The translations under genes were made by a program, and so were the position numbers. The notes under the pieces were generated by a model. It did not search any database, was not told the origin of the DNA, and saw nothing but the letters and a program-made list of their open reading frames with translations. Positions 25,879-34,758 of a DNA stretch of 64,000 nucleotides are shown here, piece by piece; position 1 is the stretch's first letter; each line of letters starts with the position of its first letter. The DNA comes from Sulfitobacter sp. THAF37 (lineage in GTDB: Bacteria; Pseudomonadota; Alphaproteobacteria; Rhodobacterales; Rhodobacteraceae). The stretch covers positions 1 through 64,000 of the forward strand of contig NZ_CP045373.1 of the NCBI RefSeq assembly GCF_009363555.1. The letters run 5' to 3'.

Positions 25879-26792
25879 CAAACCGGATCCCACGAAAAGA
25901 CATCCGCCGAAACTTCGAGCGGCGTGAACTGTGATTTGAGCGCGGGAATGGCGCGCTCGGCGATTTCATCGGCGGTCCAGCCATCATCGGAATGAACCGA
26001 CCGCACCGGGCGGGGCTGGTTGAACAGGAAGATCTCGTTCTTGCGAACCGCAAAGATTTGTCCTGACACGTCAGCCGCGCGGTCGCTCATCAGGAAACAG
26101 GCCATCGGTGCAACCTTGGCCGGTGTCATCTCCTTGATCTTTTCGACCCGTGCCACCTGTTCCGGGGTGTCTGTCTTGATAGACGAGATCATCCGGCTCC
26201 AGGCGAAGGGCGCGATGCAGTTTGACCGCACGTTCCAGCGTTTCAGGTCGAGCGCTACCGATTTCGAGAAGGCCGCGATGCCCAGCTTTGCCGCCGAATA
26301 ATTCGCCTGCGCCAGATTGCCGATCAGCCCCGAGGTCGAGGTCATGTGCACCAGAGCACCGCCCTCTTGCTCGCGGAAATAATCGGCCGCCGCGCGGCTG
26401 GTGTTGAAGGCGCCATAGAGATGGACCTTCACCACCGCGTCGAAATCCTCGTAGGTCATTTTGTGGAAGAACCCGTCGCGCAGGATGCCGGCGTTGTTCA
26501 CCACCGCGTCGATGCGGCCGAATTCCTTGACACCCGCCTCGATCATCGCGCGCGCGGCGTCCGGATCGGTGACGTTGCCGCCATCGGCGATCGCATCGCC
26601 GCCCGCCGCCTTGATCTCTTCGACGACTTTCTGCGCCGCAGTTTCTGTCTGACCGGTGCCTTTCAGGGATGCGCCCAGATCATTGACCACCACGGCGGCG
26701 CCTTCTGCGGCTGCCATCAAGGCGATATCACGCCCGATCCCACCGCCGGCCCCGGTGACCAGAACGACCTTTCCGTCAAGTGCTTTTGTCAT
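25878..26792 (-). CDS. MFE-2-type (R)-3-hydroxyacyl-CoA dehydrogenase (SDR)
   Basis: 304 residues: an SDR domain of about 240 residues (TGAGGGIGR, VVVNDLGASLKGTG, NNAGILRDGFF, STSGLIGN, YSAAKLG) plus an extension of about 60 residues. The VNDLGAS and NAGILRD segments and the extension are characteristic of the dehydrogenase units of peroxisomal multifunctional enzyme type 2. It would oxidise (R)-3-hydroxyacyl-CoA from the hydratase-2-type enzymes of this locus. The stop overlaps the start of the citryl-CoA-lyase-like gene. Confidence 0.86.
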   Translation of the reverse strand: MTKALDGKVVLVTGAGGGIGRDIALMAAAEGAAVVVNDLGASLKGTGQTETAAQKVVEEIKAAGGDAIADGGNVTDPDAARAMIEAGVKEFGRIDAVVNNAGILRDGFFHKMTYEDFDAVVKVHLYGAFNTSRAAADYFREQEGGALVHMTSTSGLIGNLAQANYSAAKLGIAAFSKSVALDLKRWNVRSNCIAPFAWSRMISSIKTDTPEQVARVEKIKEMTPAKVAPMACFLMSDRAADVSGQIFAVRKNEIFLFNQPRPVRSVHSDDGWTADEIAERAIPALKSQFTPLEVSADVFSWDPV

Positions 26793-26804
26793 CTTCTTGC
26801 TCCC

Positions 26805-27764
26805 TCAGCGTGACTTGCGGTATTTGTCCAACCCGCCGGTGTGCATGACCCGGCCCATGAGCGGCACACCGATGATCTCTTCTGCTTTGACCGCCGCTGC
26901 GATCAGCTTGTCCAGATCAATGCCGGTTTCGATGCCGAGCTCGTGACACAGGAACACTGAATCCTCGGTGCAGACATTTCCTGCGGCGCGCGCGTGGCCG
27001 TGGCCCGCGAAAGGACAGCCGCCAAGACCGGCGACGGAGCTTTCGAACATGTCCACGCCCATCGACAGGGCCGCATAAACGTTGGCGATCCCCAGCCCAC
27101 GTGTGTCATGGATGTGCATACCGATGCGCGCCTCGGGCGCCAATTCGCGCAGGGCGCCGATCATCCGTTTGACCGCCTCGGGGTTTCCCCAACCCATGGT
27201 GTCGGCGACCACGAGGATCGGCACGGGGATGTTCTCTTCTTCGCATAGCTGAAGGATAAAGCGGAAATCGTCCAAGATGCGTTCTTGGGGGATGGGGCCC
27301 TCGAGGTTGCAGCCGAAGGCGGTCATCACATAGGCCGCGTCGACGGTATATCCCTCTTCCTTGTAAAGACGGACCCAGTCACGTTGTTTTTCCCGCATCT
27401 CGGCCGAGGAACAATTGTTGTTCGATTGGGCGAATGCTTCGGAAGGATAGAACAGCAGACGCGGGTCGATATCGACCTCATGCGCGGTCAGGGCCTTGCG
27501 AAACCCTTTGTCGTTCAGCCACAGCGATGTGTAGTTCACGCCCGGTTTGCGCTTGATACGCTGGAACAACTCGCCGGTGTCCGCCATCTGAGGAACGTAT
27601 TTCGGGCTGACAAAGCTGCCGACCTGAATGCGTTTCAAGCCGGTTTCGCTGAGCATGTCGATCAGTTCGATCCGCTCTTCGATCGGGTAAATCTTCTTTT
27701 CGATCTGAAAACCCTCACGCGGGCCTTCTTCACGAAATTCTACGAATTTGGGAAAGTCGCTCAT
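26805..27764 (-). CDS. Hydroxymethylglutaryl-CoA lyase-like enzyme (DRE-TIM family)
   Basis: 319 residues from the ATG 4 bp after the carboxylase stop, behind GGAGGAGTG. The TIM-barrel metal site is visible in MHIHDTRGLGIAN (two His), and the lyase signature GLGGCPF...GNVCTED is present but with a 4-residue His-rich insert (GHGHARAAG). In HMG-CoA lyase the first strand reads GPRDG with catalytic Arg-Asp; here it is GPREG. It is therefore a paralog that may cleave a different 3-hydroxy-3-methyl-glutaryl-type CoA ester. Its place directly after a methylcrotonyl-CoA-carboxylase-type pair follows leucine/isoprenoid (Liu) pathway logic. Confidence 0.83.
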   Translation of the reverse strand: MSDFPKFVEFREEGPREGFQIEKKIYPIEERIELIDMLSETGLKRIQVGSFVSPKYVPQMADTGELFQRIKRKPGVNYTSLWLNDKGFRKALTAHEVDIDPRLLFYPSEAFAQSNNNCSSAEMREKQRDWVRLYKEEGYTVDAAYVMTAFGCNLEGPIPQERILDDFRFILQLCEEENIPVPILVVADTMGWGNPEAVKRMIGALRELAPEARIGMHIHDTRGLGIANVYAALSMGVDMFESSVAGLGGCPFAGHGHARAAGNVCTEDSVFLCHELGIETGIDLDKLIAAAVKAEEIIGVPLMGRVMHTGGLDKYRKSR

Positions 27765-27768
27765 TTCA

Positions 27769-29775
27769 TCACTCCTCGGATGGCAGGATCTCGGCGATGA
27801 CCTGGCCGCGATCGACCATGTCCCCATTCGAGACGGATATATTGCTGGCGATCCCGGCCGCGGCCGCCCGGATCGAGATTTCGAGTTTCATGGATTCCAT
27901 GACCGCGACCACGTCGCCTTCGGCCACGCTCTGACCATCGGAGACCTTGATTTCGACAATCATGCCGGTCAGCGGAGAGGTCACGGCGCGATCCGCCGCG
28001 GCATTGTCGCCGGCAAAGGCAAGGGGCGCGGCGGGCCGAAATACCAGGCGGCCTTCGGGCGTATCCAGTTCGATCACGCCCGCGTGCAGGCGCGCGTCGA
28101 TCAGATGGACGGTGTCGCCTTCGCCGACACGCCAACGGCCCGGGGTCAGTTCACGTGCCGACAGTATCAGCGCCTCGCCTTTCTCCGAATGGATGGTGTA
28201 CTTGGCACCCGGTTTGACAGGACTGACGCGCAGTTCTTCGGATACCTCGTCAGAATCGGTAAGCGTCACGCGCTGCCCCGCTTCAATCGCATCGCCGCCC
28301 AGTCCAAGCCGCCAGCCGGTAAAGGCATCACGGTTGGTCCAGGGATTGGCGTTTGTGTCGCTGCGCGACTGGGTCACGAAGAGAATGGCAGCGGTCGCCT
28401 TCCACAGATCGGGGCGGGTCAGGCCGGGTGCCTGTGTCAGCTCATCCAGCCTGCCGTCGATCCAGCGGGTATGCACCTGCATCCGTTCGAATTCATGGTT
28501 TCGCGCCAGCGCCGTTAGAAAGGCGCGATTGGTCTCGACACCTTCGACCGCGACATGATCAAGCGCCGTGGCCAGACGTGCCAATGCGGTTTCCCGGTCG
28601 GGCGCGTGCACGATCAGCTTGGCGATCATCGGGTCGTAGTAGGGCGTGACGGCATCGCCTTCTTCGACGCCGCTGTCGATGCGCAGGCCCGATGGCAGGC
28701 TGAGCGTGGAGAGCGTGCCCGTCGACGGGGCGAATTGCATCGCCGGATCTTCGGCGTAAAGCCGCGCCTCGACCGCGTGGCCGTTGATCGTCAGATCGTC
28801 CTGCACCAGTCCAAGGCCCGCGCCTTCGGCAATCCGCAGGTGAAGCGCGACAAGGTCCAGCCCGGTGATCGCTTCGGTGACGGGATGTTCCACCTGAATG
28901 CGCGGGTTCACCTCAAGGAAGAAATACTCGCCACCCGCGACCAGAAATTCGACCGTGCCCAGCCCGCGATAGTCCAGCGTTTCGCCCAAGCGCACCGCGT
29001 CGCGTGCGATGTCGTCCAGAAGCGTTCGGGGCAGACCCCAGGCCGGGGCTTCCTCGATGACCTTCTGGTGGCGGCGCTGAAGCGTGCAATCGCGTTCGAA
29101 CAGATGCACCACATGGCCTTTGCCGTCACCTGCGATCTGCACTTCAACATGGCGCGCCTCGGGCAGGAAACGCTCCAACAGCAGCCCTTCGGAGCCGAAG
29201 GTGGATTTTGCTTCGCGCAGCGCGCCTTCGATGTCCTCGACCAGCGTGGTTTCGTCAGTGACGAGCCGTTGTCCGCGCCCACCACCGCCGCCGACCGCCT
29301 TGAGCAGCACCGGCAGGCCCATTTGGCGCACCTCCTCGGCAATCTGCTCGGGATCGGACCGCGCACCTTCGGCGCCCGAAATCACCGGGACGCTGGCCGC
29401 CACGGCGGCCTCTTTGGCGCTGGCCTTGTCGCCGAAACGTTCAAGCGTTTCAGGCGTCGGCCCCATGAAGATCATGCCGGCGGCTTCGACCGAACGAGCA
29501 AAATCGGGGTTTTCGGCCAGAAAGCCATAACCGGGATGGATCGCATCCGCGCCCACTGATTGCGCAGCGGCAATCACCGCGTCGATTTTCAGATAGCTCT
29601 CGGATGCAGGTCCGGCGCCGATACAGACAGATTTGCCAATCTCGCGGACATGCAGGGCATTGGCGTCGGCCTGCGAATGCACGCCGACGGGAATGATACC
29701 GCTGGCCCGCGCAGTGCGCGCGATCCGGCAGGCAATTTCGCCGCGGTTGGCGATCAGAAGCGTCTTGATTTTCAC
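27769..29775 (-). CDS. Acyl-CoA carboxylase alpha subunit (biotin carboxylase plus BCCP), carboxylase 1
   Basis: 668 residues. Residues 1-450 are biotin carboxylase (LLIANRGEIACR, HPGYGFLAENPDFA, the ATP-grasp GGGGGRGQR, FLEVNPRIQVEHPVTE). A middle BT-type linker follows, and the end is a biotin carrier domain with VMESMKLEIS, whose Lys is biotinylated. This layout is that of methylcrotonyl-, geranyl- and propionyl-CoA carboxylase alpha chains. The start is GTG 29775 behind AGGAGC. It is cotranscribed with the carboxyltransferase immediately upstream. Confidence 0.92.
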   Translation of the reverse strand: MKIKTLLIANRGEIACRIARTARASGIIPVGVHSQADANALHVREIGKSVCIGAGPASESYLKIDAVIAAAQSVGADAIHPGYGFLAENPDFARSVEAAGMIFMGPTPETLERFGDKASAKEAAVAASVPVISGAEGARSDPEQIAEEVRQMGLPVLLKAVGGGGGRGQRLVTDETTLVEDIEGALREAKSTFGSEGLLLERFLPEARHVEVQIAGDGKGHVVHLFERDCTLQRRHQKVIEEAPAWGLPRTLLDDIARDAVRLGETLDYRGLGTVEFLVAGGEYFFLEVNPRIQVEHPVTEAITGLDLVALHLRIAEGAGLGLVQDDLTINGHAVEARLYAEDPAMQFAPSTGTLSTLSLPSGLRIDSGVEEGDAVTPYYDPMIAKLIVHAPDRETALARLATALDHVAVEGVETNRAFLTALARNHEFERMQVHTRWIDGRLDELTQAPGLTRPDLWKATAAILFVTQSRSDTNANPWTNRDAFTGWRLGLGGDAIEAGQRVTLTDSDEVSEELRVSPVKPGAKYTIHSEKGEALILSARELTPGRWRVGEGDTVHLIDARLHAGVIELDTPEGRLVFRPAAPLAFAGDNAAADRAVTSPLTGMIVEIKVSDGQSVAEGDVVAVMESMKLEISIRAAAAGIASNISVSNGDMVDRGQVIAEILPSEE

Positions 29776-29785
29776 GGTTCGCTCC

Positions 29786-31393
29786 TCACATCCTGAACAC
29801 GCCGAATTTGGTATCGACCTTGGGTCTGCGCGATGTCACATCCAGCATCAGCGCCATGACATCACGGGTCTCACAGGGCTCGATCACGCTGTCGATCCAA
29901 AGGTTGGAAGCAAAATTATAGGCTCCCTGAAAATCTTCGTATTCCTTGCGGATCGGTGCCTTGAAGGCTTCCTCCTCCTCGGGGGTCCAGCTTTTGCCTT
30001 CGCGTTCGTTGATCTGCGCGCGGACCTGAGCCAGCACGCTGGCGGCCTGTTCCGGCCCCATGATCGCCGACCGTCCCGTCGGCCAGGCAAACATTGCGTC
30101 CGGCTGGAACGGGCGGCCCAGCATGGCCAGGTATCCCGCCCCATAGGAGCCGCCGGTGATAATGGTGAATTTCGGCACCCGGGCCGAAGACATGGCCGTG
30201 ATCATCTTGGCGCCAGCCTTGGCAATGCCCATCTGCTCGACCTCGCGGCCCACCATGAAGCCGTTCACATCGGCCAGGAACAGCAGCGGAATATCACGCT
30301 GGACGCAGAGATTGATGAAATGCGTGGCCTTCAGTGCGGCTTCGACGAAAAGCACGCCTGTATTTGCGAGAATACCGACCTCGTGGCCGTGGATGCGGCC
30401 CCAGCCGGTCATGATCGTGTCGCCATAAAGCGGTTTGAATTCGTGAAAATCGCTCTCATCGACCAACCGAGCCACGATTTCGCGGTTGTCGGTCGGCACC
30501 TTGGGGTCGCGGCTGATGAGTCCATAAATCTCTTCGACCGGGTAGGCGGGCGCACGGGGCGTTTCGGGCGTCTTGCGGGGTTGGGGTTTTTCGCCAAGAT
30601 GGCTGACAATTTCGCGCGTGATGGCCAGAGCGTGGGCGTCATCTTCGGCCAAATGGTCTGTCACACCGGAGACGGACGAATGCATCTTGCCGCCACCCAG
30701 TTCTTCGGCTTCGACCTTTTCGCCGGTTGCGGCAAAGGTCAATTCCGGTCCGCCTAGATACATAAAGCCCTGACCGCGCACGATCACCACTTCGTCACAG
30801 AGCGCGGGGATATAGGCACCACCCGCGGTGCAGGGCCCCATGACCACGGCGATTTGCGGCACACCATCGCCAGACATGCCGATCTGTTGGTGAAAGATGG
30901 AGCCGAACTGGCCTTCGTCGGGGAAAAGGTTGGCCTGGTCGGGCAGGAAGGCACCGCCGGAGTCCACGAGGGTGATGACGGGCAGGCGGTTTTTCCAGGC
31001 AATTTTCTGTGCCCGGACGTGTTTGCGGCAGGTGATCCCGAAATAGGTGCCGCCCTTTACGGTGGCATCATTGGCGATGATCATGCACTGACGGCCTTCG
31101 ATCACGCCAATACCGGTGATGATGCCGGCGCCGGGTGGAACTCCCTTGTGCATATTCAGTCCGGCCAACTCGCCGAGTTCCAGAAATGGTGTGCCCGGGT
31201 CGATCAGTCGTTCGATCCGTTCGCGCGGCAGGATTTTGCCTTTGTCCACATGACGTTTGCGCGCCATTTCGGGGCCGCCGACGCGCTGTAAGAGCCGGAG
31301 GGCATGTAGTTCATCGACCTTTTCGCGGTAAGACACGTCGTTGGCGCGGAAGTCGTCCGACGCGGTGTCGAGAAGGGATTTCATTCTAGTCAT
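29786..31393 (-). CDS. Acyl-CoA carboxylase beta subunit (carboxyltransferase), carboxylase 1
   Basis: 535 residues, the size of methylcrotonyl-CoA carboxylase beta. Features: VDSGGAFLPDQA, GPCTAGGAYIPAL (oxyanion hole of the N domain), LADVNGFMVG and GGSYGAGYLAM in the C domain. The substrate-pocket segment reads EGQFGSIF with Phe163, as in methylcrotonyl-type enzymes (DREHFGRIF); carboxylase 2 has Gly at that position. It starts at an ATG overlapping the preceding ligase stop (ATGA). Likely substrate is a short or compact 3-methyl-enoyl-CoA, but this is inference. Confidence 0.9.
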   Translation of the reverse strand: MTRMKSLLDTASDDFRANDVSYREKVDELHALRLLQRVGGPEMARKRHVDKGKILPRERIERLIDPGTPFLELGELAGLNMHKGVPPGAGIITGIGVIEGRQCMIIANDATVKGGTYFGITCRKHVRAQKIAWKNRLPVITLVDSGGAFLPDQANLFPDEGQFGSIFHQQIGMSGDGVPQIAVVMGPCTAGGAYIPALCDEVVIVRGQGFMYLGGPELTFAATGEKVEAEELGGGKMHSSVSGVTDHLAEDDAHALAITREIVSHLGEKPQPRKTPETPRAPAYPVEEIYGLISRDPKVPTDNREIVARLVDESDFHEFKPLYGDTIMTGWGRIHGHEVGILANTGVLFVEAALKATHFINLCVQRDIPLLFLADVNGFMVGREVEQMGIAKAGAKMITAMSSARVPKFTIITGGSYGAGYLAMLGRPFQPDAMFAWPTGRSAIMGPEQAASVLAQVRAQINEREGKSWTPEEEEAFKAPIRKEYEDFQGAYNFASNLWIDSVIEPCETRDVMALMLDVTSRRPKVDTKFGVFRM

Positions 31394-32781
31394 GGCAGGT
31401 CTGGATATTTCCTGAGAACGAAGGCGACCTTGGCGGCGCCAGGTTTTTCGAAAGTGTCGGCCGCAACCAGGTGAACGTCGGCCTTGAAGACCAAGGATTC
31501 GCGCAGGCGCTGCTCGATTTTCTTTTTGAGGGTGACGTCATCGGCCGGATCGCGATTGGGGCCGCGTTCGACAATCACCGTCAGCGCGCCCTGCGTGGTG
31601 TGGCCCTCGAAATCGGCCACGATGCGCATGACGCCATTGGTGTCCGGCACCATTTCGGTAATGACGCTGTTGATCGCCGACGGGAAGACATTGGCCCCCC
31701 GGACGATCAGCATGTCGTCGGTCCGGCCGGTACAGCGGATCTTCGGCCCGGTGCGGCCGCAGGAGCATTCGGTATCGATCACTTCGATATAATCGCCTGA
31801 CCGGAACCGCACGAGCGGGCTCGCCTGGCGGCCGAGCGCGGTATAGACCATCTCGCCCTCGGCACCTTTTTCCCAGGGGATGATTTCGCCGCTTTCGGGG
31901 TCGAGCAATTCGGTGATGATATAGTCCATGTTGACCATGTGCATACCCGACTGGGCGTCGCACTCGGCCCAGTATGTCACGCCCAGATCGGTGCCGCCCA
32001 GCATCTCGGTGCATTTCGCACCCCAGGCCTTTTCGATCTTTGCCCGAATTGCGGGAATGCCGCCGCCGGGTTCGCCGCCGACGATCACGCGCTCGATACC
32101 CAGTTCGCTGGCCTTGCATCCCAGCACCTCGGGAGCCTTTTCGGCCAGGTGCAGAACAAAGTTCGGAGCGCCGACCACGCAACGCGGCCGCGTGTCTGCG
32201 CAGGCGCGCAGCAGACGTTCTGCACCGCCATCCGCCCCCACCGGCACATCGATCGTGCCCATGTACTGCAATCCCTGCATCACCGGGATGCCGCCGACAA
32301 AGCCCTTGGCCAGCGAAAACGCGTGCAACACCATATCGCCCGGTCGCACCCCGTTGGCGAAGAAGCAGCGCGCCGTCATCTCGTGCCACATTTCGGCGTC
32401 GGATTCGGTCAGGGCCACATACGAGGGGCTGCCGGTGGTGCCCGACGAGGCCTGCATCTGGATGATGTCCGACATTGGTGCCGCGCGGTGCTTGCCGAAG
32501 GGCGGTTCCGCAGCAAGGCTTTCGCGGATCTCGGTCTTGTAGGTGTAAGGCAGCTTCTGCAGGTCTTCGATGCTGCGAATCTCGTCGAAATCGACACCGG
32601 CGTCGGCGAACTTTTCCTGATAGAAGGTCGAATTCGACTTGAGATAGGCCATCTGGTCACGCAGCCGCTCTTCCTGAATACGGCGCACCTCGTCGAGCGG
32701 CGTGCCCTCGATCGCGTGCCAGAAGCGATCATTTACCTTGTCGGCGGCATCCTCCCGCCGGAAGCGCATTCCAAATTGCAT
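31390..32781 (-). CDS. Phenylacetate-CoA ligase-like adenylate-forming enzyme
   Basis: 463 residues, slightly longer than PaaK. The phosphate loop is intact (ASSGTTGSPSYVALT, near residue 112), followed by GGEPGGG, EMLGGTDLGVTYWAEC, RFRSGDY, a CSCGRTGPKI cysteine pair and GRTDDMLIVRGANVFPSAI, all typical of PaaK. The start lies behind CGGAGAACGAC. It is embedded between two acyl-CoA dehydrogenase/crotonase genes and the carboxylase, so it probably activates a pathway acid. An aryl or alicyclic acid is suggested by family only. Confidence 0.86.
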   Translation of the reverse strand: MQFGMRFRREDAADKVNDRFWHAIEGTPLDEVRRIQEERLRDQMAYLKSNSTFYQEKFADAGVDFDEIRSIEDLQKLPYTYKTEIRESLAAEPPFGKHRAAPMSDIIQMQASSGTTGSPSYVALTESDAEMWHEMTARCFFANGVRPGDMVLHAFSLAKGFVGGIPVMQGLQYMGTIDVPVGADGGAERLLRACADTRPRCVVGAPNFVLHLAEKAPEVLGCKASELGIERVIVGGEPGGGIPAIRAKIEKAWGAKCTEMLGGTDLGVTYWAECDAQSGMHMVNMDYIITELLDPESGEIIPWEKGAEGEMVYTALGRQASPLVRFRSGDYIEVIDTECSCGRTGPKIRCTGRTDDMLIVRGANVFPSAINSVITEMVPDTNGVMRIVADFEGHTTQGALTVIVERGPNRDPADDVTLKKKIEQRLRESLVFKADVHLVAADTFEKPGAAKVAFVLRKYPDLP

Positions 32782-32808
32782 GTCGTTCTCCGTTCCAAGC
32801 CGTGGCGA

Positions 32809-33969
32809 TCAATAGGATCGTGGCAGGCCCATGACCTTTTCGCCGATAAAGCTCAGGCACAGTTCGCGGTTCACCGGCGCTGTGCGCAGCAGGCGGACCA
32901 GCGGGTACATTTCGTAAAGTCCCGTATCTTCGGTAAAGCCCGATCCACCATGCGCCTGAAGCGCCGCGTCGACCGCTTCGATCCCGGCTTCGGCGGCGGC
33001 ATATTTCGCCATGTTCGACGACGCACCGGCAGGCAGCTTGTTGTCGAACTCCCATGCCGCGCGCCGGGTCATCAGACTGGCCATCTCGACCGCTGTGTGC
33101 GCCTTGGCCATCGGATGCTGCACGCCCTGGTGCGCACCGATGGGTTGGCCGAACACATTGCGCTCGGAGGCATAGGCCACGCCCTTGTTCAGGGCGAACC
33201 GGCCGATGCCGCAGCACAAGGCGGCCAGGATGATACGCTCGGGGTTGAGGCTGTCGAACAGGATCGAGAACCCTTCGTCCACCTCGCCGACCACATCCTC
33301 GGGGCCGAGATCCACATCGTCGAAGAACAGTGTCCACTGCTCCTCGGGCAGGGGGATCGAGATCTTCACCCGCTGCTTGTCGACGCCTTTTTTCTTCAGA
33401 TCCACGGCGAACAGGGTAAAGCCGTCGGTCTTGCGGCTGACCTCGGTATGCGGTTTGGTCCGCGCCACCACGAGGCAGTAGTCGGCCACTTCGGCCCCGG
33501 TGATGAAGGTCTTTTCGCCCGACAGGCTGAACCGGTTGCCTCGACGCTTGGCCAGCGTAGTGGCCTTCATCGTGTTAGACCCGGCCCCCGGTTCGGTGAT
33601 CGCGAAACAGAACTGGATATCACCGCGGCAGGCAGCCGGCAGCAGTTCTTTCTTGTGGAACTCGCTCCCGTGGCTGGCGATATGGGCCAGCGACATGGTC
33701 GGCCCGACCACCATCATCAAAAGAGGAATGCCGTGATTGGCGGTGCCCTCCATGAACAGGGCCATTTCGGTCATACCAAGGCCCGCGCCGCCATATTCCT
33801 CGGGCACCATGATGCCGAGGAAGCCGTCATCGGCGATCTGGCGGAACATTTCGTGCGGAAACTCGTGCTTGCGTGCGTGTCTCAGCCAGTAATCGTTGTC
33901 GAACTTCTGCGCCAGCTGGCCGCCATAGTCGTAAATCTGGCGTTGTTCGTCGTTCAAAATGAAATCCAT
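32809..33969 (-). CDS. Acyl-CoA dehydrogenase
   Basis: 386 residues: MVPEEYGGAGLGMTEMA, FAITEPGAGSNTMKATT, KTFITGAEVAD, GAHQGVQHPMAKA, HGGSGFTEDTGLYEMY, then RTAPVNREL and GEKVMGLPRSY at the end. It is the paralog of the enzyme at 23917 but keeps a Glu in NREL. FAD and acyl-CoA contact segments look intact. The gene lies 9 bp after the crotonase on the same strand in the long operon. Confidence 0.87.
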   Translation of the reverse strand: MDFILNDEQRQIYDYGGQLAQKFDNDYWLRHARKHEFPHEMFRQIADDGFLGIMVPEEYGGAGLGMTEMALFMEGTANHGIPLLMMVVGPTMSLAHIASHGSEFHKKELLPAACRGDIQFCFAITEPGAGSNTMKATTLAKRRGNRFSLSGEKTFITGAEVADYCLVVARTKPHTEVSRKTDGFTLFAVDLKKKGVDKQRVKISIPLPEEQWTLFFDDVDLGPEDVVGEVDEGFSILFDSLNPERIILAALCCGIGRFALNKGVAYASERNVFGQPIGAHQGVQHPMAKAHTAVEMASLMTRRAAWEFDNKLPAGASSNMAKYAAAEAGIEAVDAALQAHGGSGFTEDTGLYEMYPLVRLLRTAPVNRELCLSFIGEKVMGLPRSY

Positions 33970-33978
33970 GCTTCGTCC

Positions 33979-34758
33979 TCAAGCCTTGAATTCGGGGGCG
34001 CGCCGGTTCTCGAATGCATCGAGGCCCTCGGCCACGTCATCGCTGGGCAGTGCGCGCACGGCGGCATCGCGCTCAAGCCGCATCTGCTGGTCGATACCAA
34101 GGTCCGCGCCTTCGCGCGCCAACCGCTTCATCTCGGCGATGCCGGGACGTGAACGGGTGGCGATTTTCTCGCAGTATTCCAGCGCAGACTTGTGCAGGTC
34201 CGCATCCGGCACGATGTAGTTGACCAATCCGGCCTCTTTGGCCTCGTCCGACTTGAGCCAGCGGGCCGAGAACATCAGGTCGAGCGCCCTGCGCTGCCCC
34301 ATCAACCGTGTCAACCGCTGCGAGCCACCCCAACCGGGAATCAGCCCGAATTGCGCGTGCTGATCGCCAAACTGGGCGCTTTCGGCCGCGAAACACACAT
34401 CGCATGCCAGCATCAGTTCGATCCCGCCGGCCAGACACAACCCCTGCACTGCCACCACGACAGGGAGGGAGGAGGTTTCGAGCGCACGCAGGTTGTTCAT
34501 GCCAAAGGCGATGAAATGGTCCAGCGCGGCGGGATCGTTCAATTTACCTTTCACTTCCACCAGATCGGCACCGGTGCAAAAGTGCTTGCCCTGCGCCCGG
34601 ATGAGGATCGCCCGAATAGCGGGGTTCGCCTCGAATTCCGCACGCGCGACAGAAATACGCTCATGCACCTCAAGTGACAGGCAATTGAATTTCTCGGGGC
34701 GGGCCAGTTCGATGATGCCGGTGTTGCCCTCGGAAGTGACGAGGATGGGGTCGCTCAT
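33979..34758 (-). CDS. Enoyl-CoA hydratase (crotonase family)
   Basis: 259 residues. Oxyanion-hole segments FCTGADLVEV and QGLCLAGGIELM are present, followed by HAQFGLIPGWGGSQRLTRLMG; the second Glu of classical hydratase is not at its usual place (HAQFG). The C-terminus AFENRRAPEFKA is typical. Start overlaps the upstream dehydrogenase stop (ATGA). It would hydrate the enoyl-CoA made by one of the neighbouring dehydrogenases, giving the (S)-hydroxy series. Confidence 0.86.
   Translation of the reverse strand: MSDPILVTSEGNTGIIELARPEKFNCLSLEVHERISVARAEFEANPAIRAILIRAQGKHFCTGADLVEVKGKLNDPAALDHFIAFGMNNLRALETSSLPVVVAVQGLCLAGGIELMLACDVCFAAESAQFGDQHAQFGLIPGWGGSQRLTRLMGQRRALDLMFSARWLKSDEAKEAGLVNYIVPDADLHKSALEYCEKIATRSRPGIAEMKRLAREGADLGIDQQMRLERDAAVRALPSDDVAEGLDAFENRRAPEFKA

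Noticed and set aside
31939..34152. A 737-codon open frame on the plus strand
   Set aside because: It is antisense to the PaaK-like ligase, a dehydrogenase and a crotonase, all clearly real; the product shows no recognisable domain.
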